A stretch of 10,599 bases of DNA, taken from assembly GCA_035379765.1 (NCBI GenBank), contig DAOSVX010000022.1, positions 1 to 10,599 on the forward strand, given 5' to 3'. Shown here one piece after another: positions 1 through 5,497 of this stretch. Each line of letters opens with the position of its first letter. Position 1 is the stretch's first letter. Position numbers and translations under genes: made by a program. This DNA comes from DAOSVX01 sp035379765 (GTDB taxonomy: Bacteria > Bacillota_I > Bacilli_A > RF39 > UBA660). Under the pieces are notes generated by a model, which worked only from the letters and a program-made list of their open reading frames with translations, searched no databases and was not told where the DNA came from.

Positions 1-1046
1 AAAAGATGGTTTATAGTAAAGTTAATGATATTTTGATGAGAAATATAGTTGATCCTGAATATGAACAATTTAAAGATACTTTAATTAAAATGAATGAATT
101 AGCTAAGATTCTTCGTAAAGAGAAAGTATCTAGAGGTTATATCGATTTTGAGCTAGATGAAGCTAAAATAGTCCAAGATGAAACTGGTAAAGCTATTGAT
201 ATCAAACGAAGAATTAGAGAAGACGGCGAAAAGCTTATTGAAGACTTTATGATTGCTGCTAATGAATCAGTTGCGGAAAGATTTAGTTATTTAGACTTAC
301 CTTTTATTTATCGTGTCCATGATATTCCTGATAGTGAAAAGATTAGTAAGTTTTTAAATCTTATTAAAATACTTGGTTATCAAGTTACATCTCGTAAAAA
401 TGATTTTAGTAATAAAGGCTTACAAAATTTATTAGAAGAATTAAGTGATAAAAAAGAGTTTGCGATATTATCCTCTTTACTTTTAAGAAGTATGAAAAAA
501 GCTGTTTATCAAACTGATAATATTGGTCATTTTGGGTTAGCAAGTAAAATGTATTGTCATTTTACCAGCCCAATTAGAAGATATCCTGATTTAACAGTTC
601 ATCGTTTAATTAGATTGTTTTTGTTAGAAAATAAAATAAATATGGAAACGATTAATGCTGTAAATAGTGATTTAGATGAAATAGCTTTACAATGTAGTGA
701 AAGAGAACAAGCTGCTGAAAAAGCTGAGAGAGATGTTGAAGATATGAAGATGGCTGAGTATATGGAAAGCCATATCGGGGAAACATTTCATGGTGTTATT
801 AGTACGATAACTACTTATGGTTTCTTTGTGGAACTTGATAACTTAATAGAAGGTTTAGTTCATATAAATTCCTTAAAAGGAGATTACTATGTATATGTGG
901 AAGATTTACTTTCTTTAATTGGTCAAAATACCAAAAAAACTTATCGTTTAGGCGATGAAGTTGATGTTAAACTAGTGGGAGCAAGTAAAGAAACTTCTAT
1001 GATAGATTTTGAATTGGTAGGTGATAAAAATGGAGATAAAAAATAA
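1..1046 (+). CDS. rnr: Ribonuclease R, C-terminal part (open at left edge)
   Basis: Processive 3'-to-5' exoribonuclease that degrades structured RNA and, with tmRNA/SmpB, the mRNA of stalled ribosomes. About 347 residues are visible, roughly the C-terminal half of a family that usually exceeds 700. The reading frame is open through the first base, and the first residues (KMVYSKVN) align with an internal stretch of RNase R (RMTYTKVN), so the ATG at base 6 is not the start. The RNB domain continues to about visible residue 250 and carries the signature TSPIRRYPDLTVHR (187-200 from that Met). A C-terminal S1 RNA-binding domain follows (about 257-340, GETFHGVISTITTYGFFVEL). The catalytic Asp cluster lies upstream of the window. 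The C-terminal tail after S1 is very short and lacks the long basic tail seen in many homologues. The stop overlaps the start of smpB, so the two are probably translationally coupled. Confidence 0.95.
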   Translation, partial: KMVYSKVNDILMRNIVDPEYEQFKDTLIKMNELAKILRKEKVSRGYIDFELDEAKIVQDETGKAIDIKRRIREDGEKLIEDFMIAANESVAERFSYLDLPFIYRVHDIPDSEKISKFLNLIKILGYQVTSRKNDFSNKGLQNLLEELSDKKEFAILSSLLLRSMKKAVYQTDNIGHFGLASKMYCHFTSPIRRYPDLTVHRLIRLFLLENKINMETINAVNSDLDEIALQCSEREQAAEKAERDVEDMKMAEYMESHIGETFHGVISTITTYGFFVELDNLIEGLVHINSLKGDYYVYVEDLLSLIGQNTKKTYRLGDEVDVKLVGASKETSMIDFELVGDKNGDKK

Positions 1047-1458
1047 AAAAGCTTACTTTGATTACTTCGTTATAAAAGAATTAGAAGCTGGAGTAGAACT
1101 TATTGGTAGTGAGGTTAAATCAATCAAAAAGGGCGATGCTAACTTAAAGGATTGTTTTGGTAAAGTTAAAGATGATGAAATATACATCATTAATATGTAT
1201 GTTGGTAAATATAATAAAGCTAATAATACCAAATATGATGAAAGACGTAGTAGAAAATTACTTTTACATAAAAATGAAATACTTAGATTAAAAAGTGAAG
1301 TAATGGAAGAAGGATTGACTTTAGTTCCTTTAAAATTATATTTAAAAAACAACAAAGTAAAACTATTGTTAGGTTTGTGTAAAGGCAAAAAGTTATATGA
1401 TAAAAGACAAACTATCAAAGAAAAAGACTTAGAAATGGAAAGAAGACGAGAAGAGTAA
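1030..1458 (+). CDS. smpB: SsrA-binding protein SmpB
   Basis: tmRNA-binding protein that delivers alanyl-tmRNA to stalled ribosomes and fills the decoding centre. It is 142 aa, slightly shorter than the usual 150-160, mainly because the N-terminal MPKG-type extension is missing. Family landmarks are NKKAYFDYF near the N-terminus, GVELIGSEVKSIKKGDANLKD, RKLLLHKNEI, the nearly invariant GLTLVPLKLYLKN, and KGKKLYDKR before a charged C-terminal tail. The ATG at 1030 is chosen because AGGTGA (1019-1024) sits 5 nt upstream. An in-frame GTG at 1021 lies inside that ribosome binding site and is rejected. The gene overlaps the rnr 3' end by 17 bp, and its TAA is immediately followed by the GTG of the amidase gene. 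ssrA lies about 1.9 kb downstream, so both trans-translation partners are in one locus. Confidence 0.96.
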   Translation: MEIKNKKAYFDYFVIKELEAGVELIGSEVKSIKKGDANLKDCFGKVKDDEIYIINMYVGKYNKANNTKYDERRSRKLLLHKNEILRLKSEVMEEGLTLVPLKLYLKNNKVKLLLGLCKGKKLYDKRQTIKEKDLEMERRREE

Positions 1459-3279
1459 GTGAAAAAAATAATTAAACTATCTATATTATTTATATTTTCT
1501 TTTTTAGTATTTATTACTAATTCTTTTGGGTTAACTAAAGCTCCTATTGATATTACGACAGCTACAATAAGTGAGCTAGAGTATTATATTGAACAAGGTT
1601 ATATAACTAGTGAGCAACTAGTTAATTTATATTTAGAAAGAATTGAAGAATATAACGATCAATATAATGCTATTAGATTTATTAATGAAGATGTTATAAA
1701 GGAAGCTAGAGAGTTAGATGAAAAACTAGCTAGTGGTGAAAAAGTTGGTGTTCTTCATGGTATACCTATAGTAGTTAAAACTAATATTGATGTCGAAGGA
1801 ATACCTACTACAGCCGGAGCAAAAGCTTTAGCCGATAATTATCCTAATACTGATGCTGAAGTAATTCAAAAGTTAAAAGATGCGGGAGCTATTATTTTAG
1901 CAACAACCAATATGAGTGAGTTTGCTTTTTCAGCTGGAAATTCTAATAGTTCTTATGGTAAAGTTTATAATGCTTATGATACTGATTATAGTCCATATGG
2001 TTCTTCCGGTGGTAGTGCTGTTTCGGTAGCAGCTTCATTTGCAACTGCAGCACTAGGTACTGATACTAATTCCTCAGTTAGGGTTCCTGCTTCAGCAGCT
2101 AACTTAGTAGGAATAAGACCAACAGTAGGGTTAATTAGTTCTGATGGAGTAATTCCTTATGATATAACTAGAGATACAGTTGGAGTTCTTTCTAAAACTG
2201 TTAGTGATAATGCTTTATTATTAAGTGTAATAGATGATATTGATGAAGAGTATATTACTACTGATACTTCTTTAGAAGGAGTAACAATTGGAGTTATTAA
2301 TAGCTTTTTAGAAGGTTCTTCTACTTCAACTTTAAAAGCTAATTCTTTAACTAATGAAGAAATATATAATATGATGTTAAATGCTATTAAAGAAATGGAA
2401 AGTGCGGGGGCCACAATTGTTTATATTGATGATTTTTTTACTAGTTATTATTACTACTTATGGTCTTCATCATTAGCAGGATTTACTTTCTGTGATGGGT
2501 TTAATTCCTATGTAGAAAATACAACGGGTAGCATTAGAAGTTTTGAGAGTTTAGCAACTGCATCAGGAAGAATATATAGTTTAAGTGGTTATGCTAGTTC
2601 TTGTGGAAAGACAACCTCAACTAGATTGGCTTCTTTAGCTTCTACTAGAGAAAAATATCAAGATCATGTTGATGAAGTGTTTAGTGAATATAATTTGGAT
2701 GCGATTGTTTATCCAACCACCAAAAATAAAATATATAAATTAAGTGTTCAAGAAAGTGGTGTTAGAGCTCCATCAACCTTTGTTAGTAGTGCAACTGGAT
2801 ATCCAAGTATTACTGTTCCATTAGGATTTGATTCTGATGATTTACCTTATGGAATAGAATTTCTAGCTTTAGAAAATGAAGAAAACACTTTATATAAAAT
2901 AGCTTCTGCTTATGAAAGTTTAGGTAGTGGTATAGTTACACCAAGTATTGCCCCTTCTTTATATGAGGTACCTACCGAAGTAACAGAATTAATTACCTAT
3001 AATGAAAATACTACCTTATGGGAAGATCATAAAATATCTTTAATAACAGAAGTTAATGAATTAGAAAACAAAATAGAAACTTATTTCTTGGATTATAGTG
3101 ATAATGAAAATGTTGCTAGTGATGCTACTGATTTATTAAATGAAATCAAATTATTAGAAACAGAAAATGGTAATAAAGAAGAAGAATATAACAAAATAGC
3201 TTACATATTAATTGGTTCTAGTTTTGTAATATTTCTTTTACTAGGTTCTTTAAAAAAGAAGAAAAGACGCCGTCGATAA
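1459..3279 (+). CDS. Secreted, membrane-anchored amidase-signature family hydrolase
   Basis: 606-aa amidase-signature (AS) enzyme. The AS fold hydrolyses amide bonds with a Lys/cis-Ser/Ser triad, visible here as K107 (PIVVKTNID), S182 (GSSGGS, 181-186) and S206 (GTDTNSSVRVPAS). The usual GTDTGGS reads GTDTNSS, so the G-G before the nucleophile is altered. Residues 1-24 form a signal peptide (basic KK, hydrophobic core, possible cleavage after SFG). The C-terminus has an acidic, coil-like stretch (about 525-575), a membrane segment (about 577-597) and the tail KKKKRRRR. The enzyme is therefore probably exported and held outside the membrane by a C-terminal anchor; no LPxTG motif is present. 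It is not GatA, which is cytoplasmic. The substrate is unknown; peptide or cell-envelope amides are possible. The GTG start directly abuts the smpB stop with only a weak purine-rich ribosome binding site, which suggests coupled translation. Confidence 0.88.
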   Translation: MKKIIKLSILFIFSFLVFITNSFGLTKAPIDITTATISELEYYIEQGYITSEQLVNLYLERIEEYNDQYNAIRFINEDVIKEARELDEKLASGEKVGVLHGIPIVVKTNIDVEGIPTTAGAKALADNYPNTDAEVIQKLKDAGAIILATTNMSEFAFSAGNSNSSYGKVYNAYDTDYSPYGSSGGSAVSVAASFATAALGTDTNSSVRVPASAANLVGIRPTVGLISSDGVIPYDITRDTVGVLSKTVSDNALLLSVIDDIDEEYITTDTSLEGVTIGVINSFLEGSSTSTLKANSLTNEEIYNMMLNAIKEMESAGATIVYIDDFFTSYYYYLWSSSLAGFTFCDGFNSYVENTTGSIRSFESLATASGRIYSLSGYASSCGKTTSTRLASLASTREKYQDHVDEVFSEYNLDAIVYPTTKNKIYKLSVQESGVRAPSTFVSSATGYPSITVPLGFDSDDLPYGIEFLALENEENTLYKIASAYESLGSGIVTPSIAPSLYEVPTEVTELITYNENTTLWEDHKISLITEVNELENKIETYFLDYSDNENVASDATDLLNEIKLLETENGNKEEEYNKIAYILIGSSFVIFLLLGSLKKKKRRRR

Positions 3280-3280
3280 C

Positions 3281-3309
3281 TAGATTTTTAAGCCAAAATA
3301 TGCTATAAT
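3281..3309 (+). promoter_or_regulatory. Promoter of ssrA
   Basis: Extended -10 TGCTATAAT (3301-3309; hexamer 3304-3309), with a weak -35 TAGATT (3281-3286) at 17-bp spacing. The -10 ends 8 nt before the first base of mature tmRNA, so transcription may begin at or within a base or two of the acceptor stem. The promoter begins immediately after the amidase stop codon, giving ssrA transcription independent of the rnr-smpB operon. Confidence 0.8.
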
Positions 3310-3317
3310 CTTCCCGC

Positions 3318-3668
3318 GGGGTCGCTTTGGGTTCGACAAAGTAGCTCTTTTTTATAAAGGCAAGTGGCAGCTATGCCTTAAATAGCAACAGTTTAAATTA
3401 ACTGACAATAATAATTTACAATTAGCTGTAGCTTAATTAAGCAAGGCTAAGCTTCTTGTTTGTCTGTGCTCATAGGACTTACAAAGAGGCTCATACATAT
3501 GAGCTTAGTTAATATATATGTTTAGGATATATTAATAAAAATTTACTAAACTAGTTAGTGGTTATTTGTTAAGATTTTTTCCACTAATAAAACAACATCT
3601 TAACTAAACTTGTAGAATTTTCTAAAAGAATATTTTGGACAGGGGTTCAATTCCCCTCGACTCCACCA
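3318..3668 (+). ncRNA. ssrA: Transfer-messenger RNA (tmRNA, one-piece)
   Basis: 351-nt one-piece tmRNA that rescues stalled ribosomes and appends a degradation tag. The tRNA-like domain is clear: the acceptor 5' strand GGGGTCG (3318-3324) pairs with CGACTCC (3658-3664, one G-U), followed by A and an encoded CCA. The D-region GGGTTCGACA and a T arm AGGGG-TTCAATT-CCCCT (3641-3657) are present. Pseudoknots can be read directly. One has stems TTAATATAT (3509-3517)/ATATATTAA (3527-3535) and GTTTAG (3520-3525)/CTAAAC (3546-3551). Another has TTAGTGG (3555-3561)/CCACTAA (3581-3587) and GTTAAGAT (3568-3575)/ATCTTAAC (3597-3604). A stem AAGGCA/TGCCTT (3357-3362/3374-3379) precedes the tag and is likely part of the first pseudoknot. 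SmpB is encoded upstream. A terminator lies 10 bp after the CCA. Confidence 0.97.
3395..3436 (+). other. tmRNA tag-peptide reading frame
   Basis: The frame ending at TAA (3434-3436) reads KLTDNNNLQLAVA when started at AAA (3395). The small hydrophobic end (LAVA) is what tag-recognising proteases such as ClpXP favour, and the Asn-rich middle resembles tags of other low-GC Gram-positives. The exact resume codon cannot be fixed from sequence alone. Upstream codons in this frame are TTT, CAG, CAA and then an in-frame TAG (3383-3385), so the tag has at most 16 encoded residues. The tag ends in a single Ala after Val, not the common AA. Confidence 0.7.
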
Positions 3669-3677
3669 AATGAAAAT

Positions 3678-3702
3678 AAAACATCTTTATAGATGTTTTT
3701 TT
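3678..3702 (+). terminator. Intrinsic terminator of ssrA
   Basis: The perfect 9-bp stem AAAACATCT (3678-3686)/AGATGTTTT (3691-3699), with loop TTAT, runs into a T-tract that ends at 3702. It lies 10 bp past the tmRNA CCA. Nearly the same hairpin sequence recurs after the ParB-like gene. Confidence 0.85.
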
Positions 3703-3710
3703 GATATAAT
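3702..3710 (+). promoter_or_regulatory. Extended -10 promoter for the 71-aa gene
   Basis: TGATATAAT (3702-3710) is an extended -10 (TGnTATAAT) that starts on the last T of the ssrA terminator. No -35 match is seen 17 bp upstream (CATCTT), so the TGn element would have to carry recognition. Initiation near 3717 would put the ribosome binding site AGAGGT (3717-3722) almost at the mRNA 5' end. Confidence 0.6.
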
Positions 3711-3728
3711 TATATTAGAGGTAGTGCT

Positions 3729-3944
3729 ATGAATAATTCAATTATTGAAGATAGTGTTTATTTTTTAAATATAAATAGAATAAAAAATTATATAAAACAA
3801 GAAACAAAGTTTGTCCCTTTATTTAGTGACGCTGATAAAAATAAATTAATTGAAATATATTATAGGAGCAATAAGAATAAAAATATATTTAATGGTATAT
3901 CTGTTAGATTAGATAAAGTAAATAAACATTGTTCTGAATTGTAA
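3729..3944 (+). CDS. Small hypothetical protein (71 aa)
   Basis: Not recognised. The protein is Asn/Lys/Ile-rich and soluble, with no signal peptide or membrane segment; it contains FVPLFSDADKNKLIEIYYRS in the middle and a single Cys near the C-terminus (HCSEL). It is credible as a gene because an extended -10 promoter (3702-3710) and a ribosome binding site AGAGGT (3717-3722, 6 nt before ATG) precede it, and it fills the space between the ssrA terminator and the ParB-like promoter. No convincing terminator follows. It could be an intact small protein or the remnant of a larger gene. It travels with the ParB-like gene between two near-identical terminator/promoter units, so the two may have arrived together. 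Confidence 0.55.
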   Translation: MNNSIIEDSVYFLNINRIKNYIKQETKFVPLFSDADKNKLIEIYYRSNKNKNIFNGISVRLDKVNKHCSEL

Positions 3945-3967
3945 AATATTGCCAATAAAATAAAAAA

Positions 3968-3996
3968 TTGTTTTTAAATATTATGTGTTATATAAT
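3968..3996 (+). promoter_or_regulatory. Promoter of the ParB-like gene
   Basis: -35 TTGTTT (3968-3973), a 17-bp spacer and -10 TATAAT (3991-3996). Initiation is expected near 4002-4004, inside the left arm of the inverted repeat at 4000-4009. The predicted leader is about 46 nt. Confidence 0.7.
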
Positions 3997-3999
3997 ATA

Positions 4000-4055
4000 G
4001 AACCATATAGATTGAAATTTTTTCTAACATTAAGAAAGAGATGATTATATGGTTC
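4000..4055 (+). repeat. Perfect 10-bp inverted repeat across leader and start codon of the ParB-like gene
   Basis: GAACCATATA (4000-4009) and its exact reverse complement TATATGGTTC (4046-4055) enclose 36 bp. The right arm contains the ATG (4049-4051). Within the enclosed leader, TTTTTCT and AGAAAGA can form a second, inner 7-bp stem (one G-U) around loop AACATTA, taking up the purine-rich ribosome binding site. As RNA, this fold would hide both ribosome binding site and start codon. As DNA, the two arms could be an operator just downstream of the -10. Confidence 0.7.
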
Positions 4056-5101
4056 TTGGTAAATATGAATATGCTATTATTAATTTAGATGACTTGGTGT
4101 TTTTACCTCAAGTAAGAAAAATAAAAAACTCTAAACTTGAAGAATTAGCTGAATCTATTGCTACAAGGGGATTAATTAATCCTTTGGATGTAGCAAAGTT
4201 AAGCTATGAAGAATTGCTTAAACATATAAAGTTTTTGAACCAATTATGGAATAGAAATGTTGATATTAATTCCTTTAAACCTGTTGATGGGTTTTATTAT
4301 GTTATAATTGCCGGTCATTCTCGTTTAGAAGCGTTAAAGATAAATGCTAAAAAAAATCATCGTGAGGATCAAACTGTAGTTAAAATTCATAAAGCCAAGA
4401 CTAGCGAAGAAATTTTAGCTATCCAATTAGACGAAAATATTTATGCTGAACCTAGATTAGAAGAAAGAGCTATTGCTATTATTGAAACTTATCGTTTGGG
4501 CATTATTAATAAAAAATGGAAAGATAAAGGCGAATTTATTGAACAAAACAAGGATAAATTTAGTAAAAGAATATTAAGTGATGCTTTGGCTTTTTCTGAT
4601 TTACCGCTTGAAGTTCAAGAATATATTTTTGCTGGCAACATTTTTTATGCTGTTGGTGTTGAATTAGGAAGGCTTTTTTCTTTGATAGAAAGATATGAAA
4701 AAGAATTTGAACAAGATGAAACTTTGTTAAAAAGAAATGTTGAATTACATTATGCTACATTACTTATGAGGTTACAAAAGGTTGGTAGTGTAAAAAAATC
4801 TTTAGCTGTCTTATCATCTCATCGTAAATCTTTGTGTGATTACTTTAAACCTAAAGAAGAAGTTCAACAGGAATTGTTTGATTATTGGCAAGATGGACCA
4901 GATAGACAAGGCGAAGCTCATCGTAATCAGCTACTTGCTGAATATAAAAAAATAAGTGGAGCTTTACATGGTATGCCTTTTGAGTATTTTGTAAGACTAT
5001 ATAGATTAGATAGCAATTTAACCGGTTTTGATCATTCTTCGGATATTTCAAAAGTTAGAGGGCTTTATATGTCGGGGAAAAAGCCTGACAGTAAGTACTA
5101 A
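4049..5101 (+). CDS. Orphan ParB-like protein (ParB/Srx N-terminal domain)
   Basis: 350-aa protein with a ParB/sulfiredoxin-type N-terminal domain (about residues 8-135). Landmarks are LEELAESIATRGLINPLDV, the GxxRxxA nucleotide-binding motif AGHSRLEAL (88-96), and LDENIYAEPRLEERA (128-141), equivalent to the ENxxR/L box of ParB. Between them is an insertion of about 30 residues (about 51-80) absent from canonical chromosomal ParB. A helix-turn-helix-like middle follows (about 170-210; FSKRILSDALAFSDLPLEVQEYIFAGNI). The remainder to 350 is charged and unassigned. Canonical ParB has GERR; here it is GHSR, as in accessory and phage-type ParB-like proteins. No ParA is adjacent, so chromosome partitioning is unlikely; a DNA-binding regulatory or mobile-element role is an inference. 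ATG 4049 is the only start preserving the N-terminal beta-strand; the ribosome binding site (AGAAAGAG) is weak and lies in a possible hairpin. Confidence 0.85.
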   Translation: MVLGKYEYAIINLDDLVFLPQVRKIKNSKLEELAESIATRGLINPLDVAKLSYEELLKHIKFLNQLWNRNVDINSFKPVDGFYYVIIAGHSRLEALKINAKKNHREDQTVVKIHKAKTSEEILAIQLDENIYAEPRLEERAIAIIETYRLGIINKKWKDKGEFIEQNKDKFSKRILSDALAFSDLPLEVQEYIFAGNIFYAVGVELGRLFSLIERYEKEFEQDETLLKRNVELHYATLLMRLQKVGSVKKSLAVLSSHRKSLCDYFKPKEEVQQELFDYWQDGPDRQGEAHRNQLLAEYKKISGALHGMPFEYFVRLYRLDSNLTGFDHSSDISKVRGLYMSGKKPDSKY

Positions 5102-5106
5102 TAAAG

Positions 5107-5132
5107 AAGAACATCTTTTATAGATGTTTTTT
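5107..5132 (+). terminator. Terminator after the ParB-like gene
   Basis: Stem AACATCT (5110-5116)/AGATGTT (5122-5128), extendable to about 10 bp with one G-U at the base, loop TTTAT, and a six-T tract (5127-5132). It is almost the same sequence as the ssrA terminator. Confidence 0.82.
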
Positions 5133-5140
5133 GTTATAAT
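5132..5140 (+). promoter_or_regulatory. Extended -10 promoter of tRNA-Leu
   Basis: TGTTATAAT (5132-5140) is a TGnTATAAT extended -10 that starts on the last T of the preceding terminator. The expected start near 5147 is 3 nt before the tRNA. There is no -35 match. Confidence 0.65.
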
Positions 5141-5149
5141 AATTATGTT

Positions 5150-5236
5150 GCCTCCATGGCGGAATAGGTAGACGTACTGGCCTCAGAAACTAGTGATAAT
5201 TTTATCGTATCAGTTCAAATCTGATTGGAGGCACCA
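5150..5236 (+). tRNA. tRNA-Leu (anticodon CAG)
   Basis: 87-nt class II tRNA with encoded CCA. The acceptor GCCTCCA (5150-5156)/TGGAGGC (5226-5232) is perfect, and the T arm ATCAG-TTCAAAT-CTGAT (5209-5225) is perfect. The D loop has AGGTA. The long variable arm GATAA-TT-TTATC (5195-5206) marks a Leu/Ser-type tRNA. The anticodon loop CTCAGAA (5182-5188) places T33 at 5183 and the anticodon CAG at 5184-5186, reading CUG. One oddity is that the anticodon stem CTGGC (5177-5181)/ACTAG (5189-5193) has a C-A mismatch at its loop-closing pair. No terminator with a T-run follows. Confidence 0.93.
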
Positions 5237-5250
5237 AAAAGTTTAAAATA

Positions 5251-5272
5251 ATTATTGACATATGTCAATAAT
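5251..5272 (+). promoter_or_regulatory. Perfect 22-bp palindrome, candidate operator
   Basis: Bases 5251-5272 read the same on both strands (core TTGACATATGTCAA, flanked by ATTA and TAAT). The left half contains the -35 hexamer TTGACA of the downstream promoter, so a protein bound here would block RNA polymerase. It is not followed by a T-run, so it is not a terminator for the tRNA. A dimeric regulator is implied. The DUF134 helix-turn-helix protein encoded 0.2 kb downstream in the same operon is the obvious local candidate, which is inference. Confidence 0.75.
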
Positions 5273-5283
5273 CGGTGTATATT
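5255..5283 (+). promoter_or_regulatory. Near-consensus promoter of the microprotein/DUF134 operon
   Basis: -35 TTGACA (5255-5260, exact consensus), a 17-bp spacer and -10 TATATT (5278-5283). This is the strongest sigma-A-like promoter in the window. It gives a leader of about 50 nt before the first gene. The -35 lies within the 22-bp palindrome. Confidence 0.85.
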
Positions 5284-5340
5284 GTTGTTTGGAAGGAATT
5301 GATTTTTTCAAATGATTTTTAATAAGAAAGGAGTTTTATA

Positions 5341-5487
5341 ATGCCAAAGTTAGATGGAACAGGACCTTTAGGAGAAGGACCTAAAACTGGTAGAGGATTA
5401 GGTAAATGTAATCCAGATACCAAAAATAATGATTCAAGAAGACCAAGAAATGGTTTAGGAATGAAAAACAGAAATAGAAATAGATAG
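5341..5487 (+). CDS. 48-aa GTGP/TGRG-motif microprotein (DUF5320-like)
   Basis: Short ORF starting MPKLDGTGPLGEGPKTGRG and then LGKC, ending in an Arg/Asn-rich tail (KNRNRNR). The GDGTGPxGxGPxTGRGxGxC signature at the N-terminus is typical of small DUF5320-type proteins found in anaerobes beside DUF134 regulators and NifB/dinitrogenase-cofactor-like or Mrp-type genes. The biochemical role of these proteins is unknown. This copy is much shorter than usual and has a single Cys. It is well supported as a gene: an excellent ribosome binding site (AAAGGAG, 5327-5333, 7 nt before ATG), the strongest promoter in the window, and a DUF134 gene 10 bp downstream whose ribosome binding site overlaps this gene's stop. 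No Fe-Mo-cofactor-like partner gene is present here. Confidence 0.82.
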   Translation: MPKLDGTGPLGEGPKTGRGLGKCNPDTKNNDSRRPRNGLGMKNRNRNR

Positions 5488-5497
5488 AAGGTAATTT

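Noticed and set aside
1021..1029. GTG at 1021 as smpB start
   Set aside because: It lies inside the AGGTGA ribosome binding site, which is well spaced for the ATG at 1030, and adds residues not matching the family.
1062..1418. Minus-strand open frame of 118 codons opposite smpB
   Set aside because: It lies entirely antisense to a certain gene, has low-complexity Leu/Ser composition and no ribosome binding site of note.
2157..2414. Minus-strand open frame of 85 codons opposite the amidase gene
   Set aside because: Antisense shadow of a conserved coding region with no independent support.
3160..3279. Sortase (LPxTG) signal at the amidase C-terminus
   Set aside because: A membrane segment and basic tail are present but no LPxTG-like motif precedes them, so a plain C-terminal membrane anchor is more likely.
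4851..5051. Minus-strand open frame of 66 codons opposite the ParB-like gene
   Set aside because: Antisense shadow; no promoter or ribosome binding site seen and no family resemblance.
3640..5240. attL/attR duplication of the ssrA 3' end
   Set aside because: No copy of the GGGGTTCAATTCCCC block or of the tmRNA acceptor 3' end is found downstream; only the terminator-promoter units repeat, and there is no integrase gene.
5251..5272. Palindrome as terminator of tRNA-Leu
   Set aside because: No T-run follows the dyad, and its left half forms a consensus -35 at exact 17-bp spacing from a -10.
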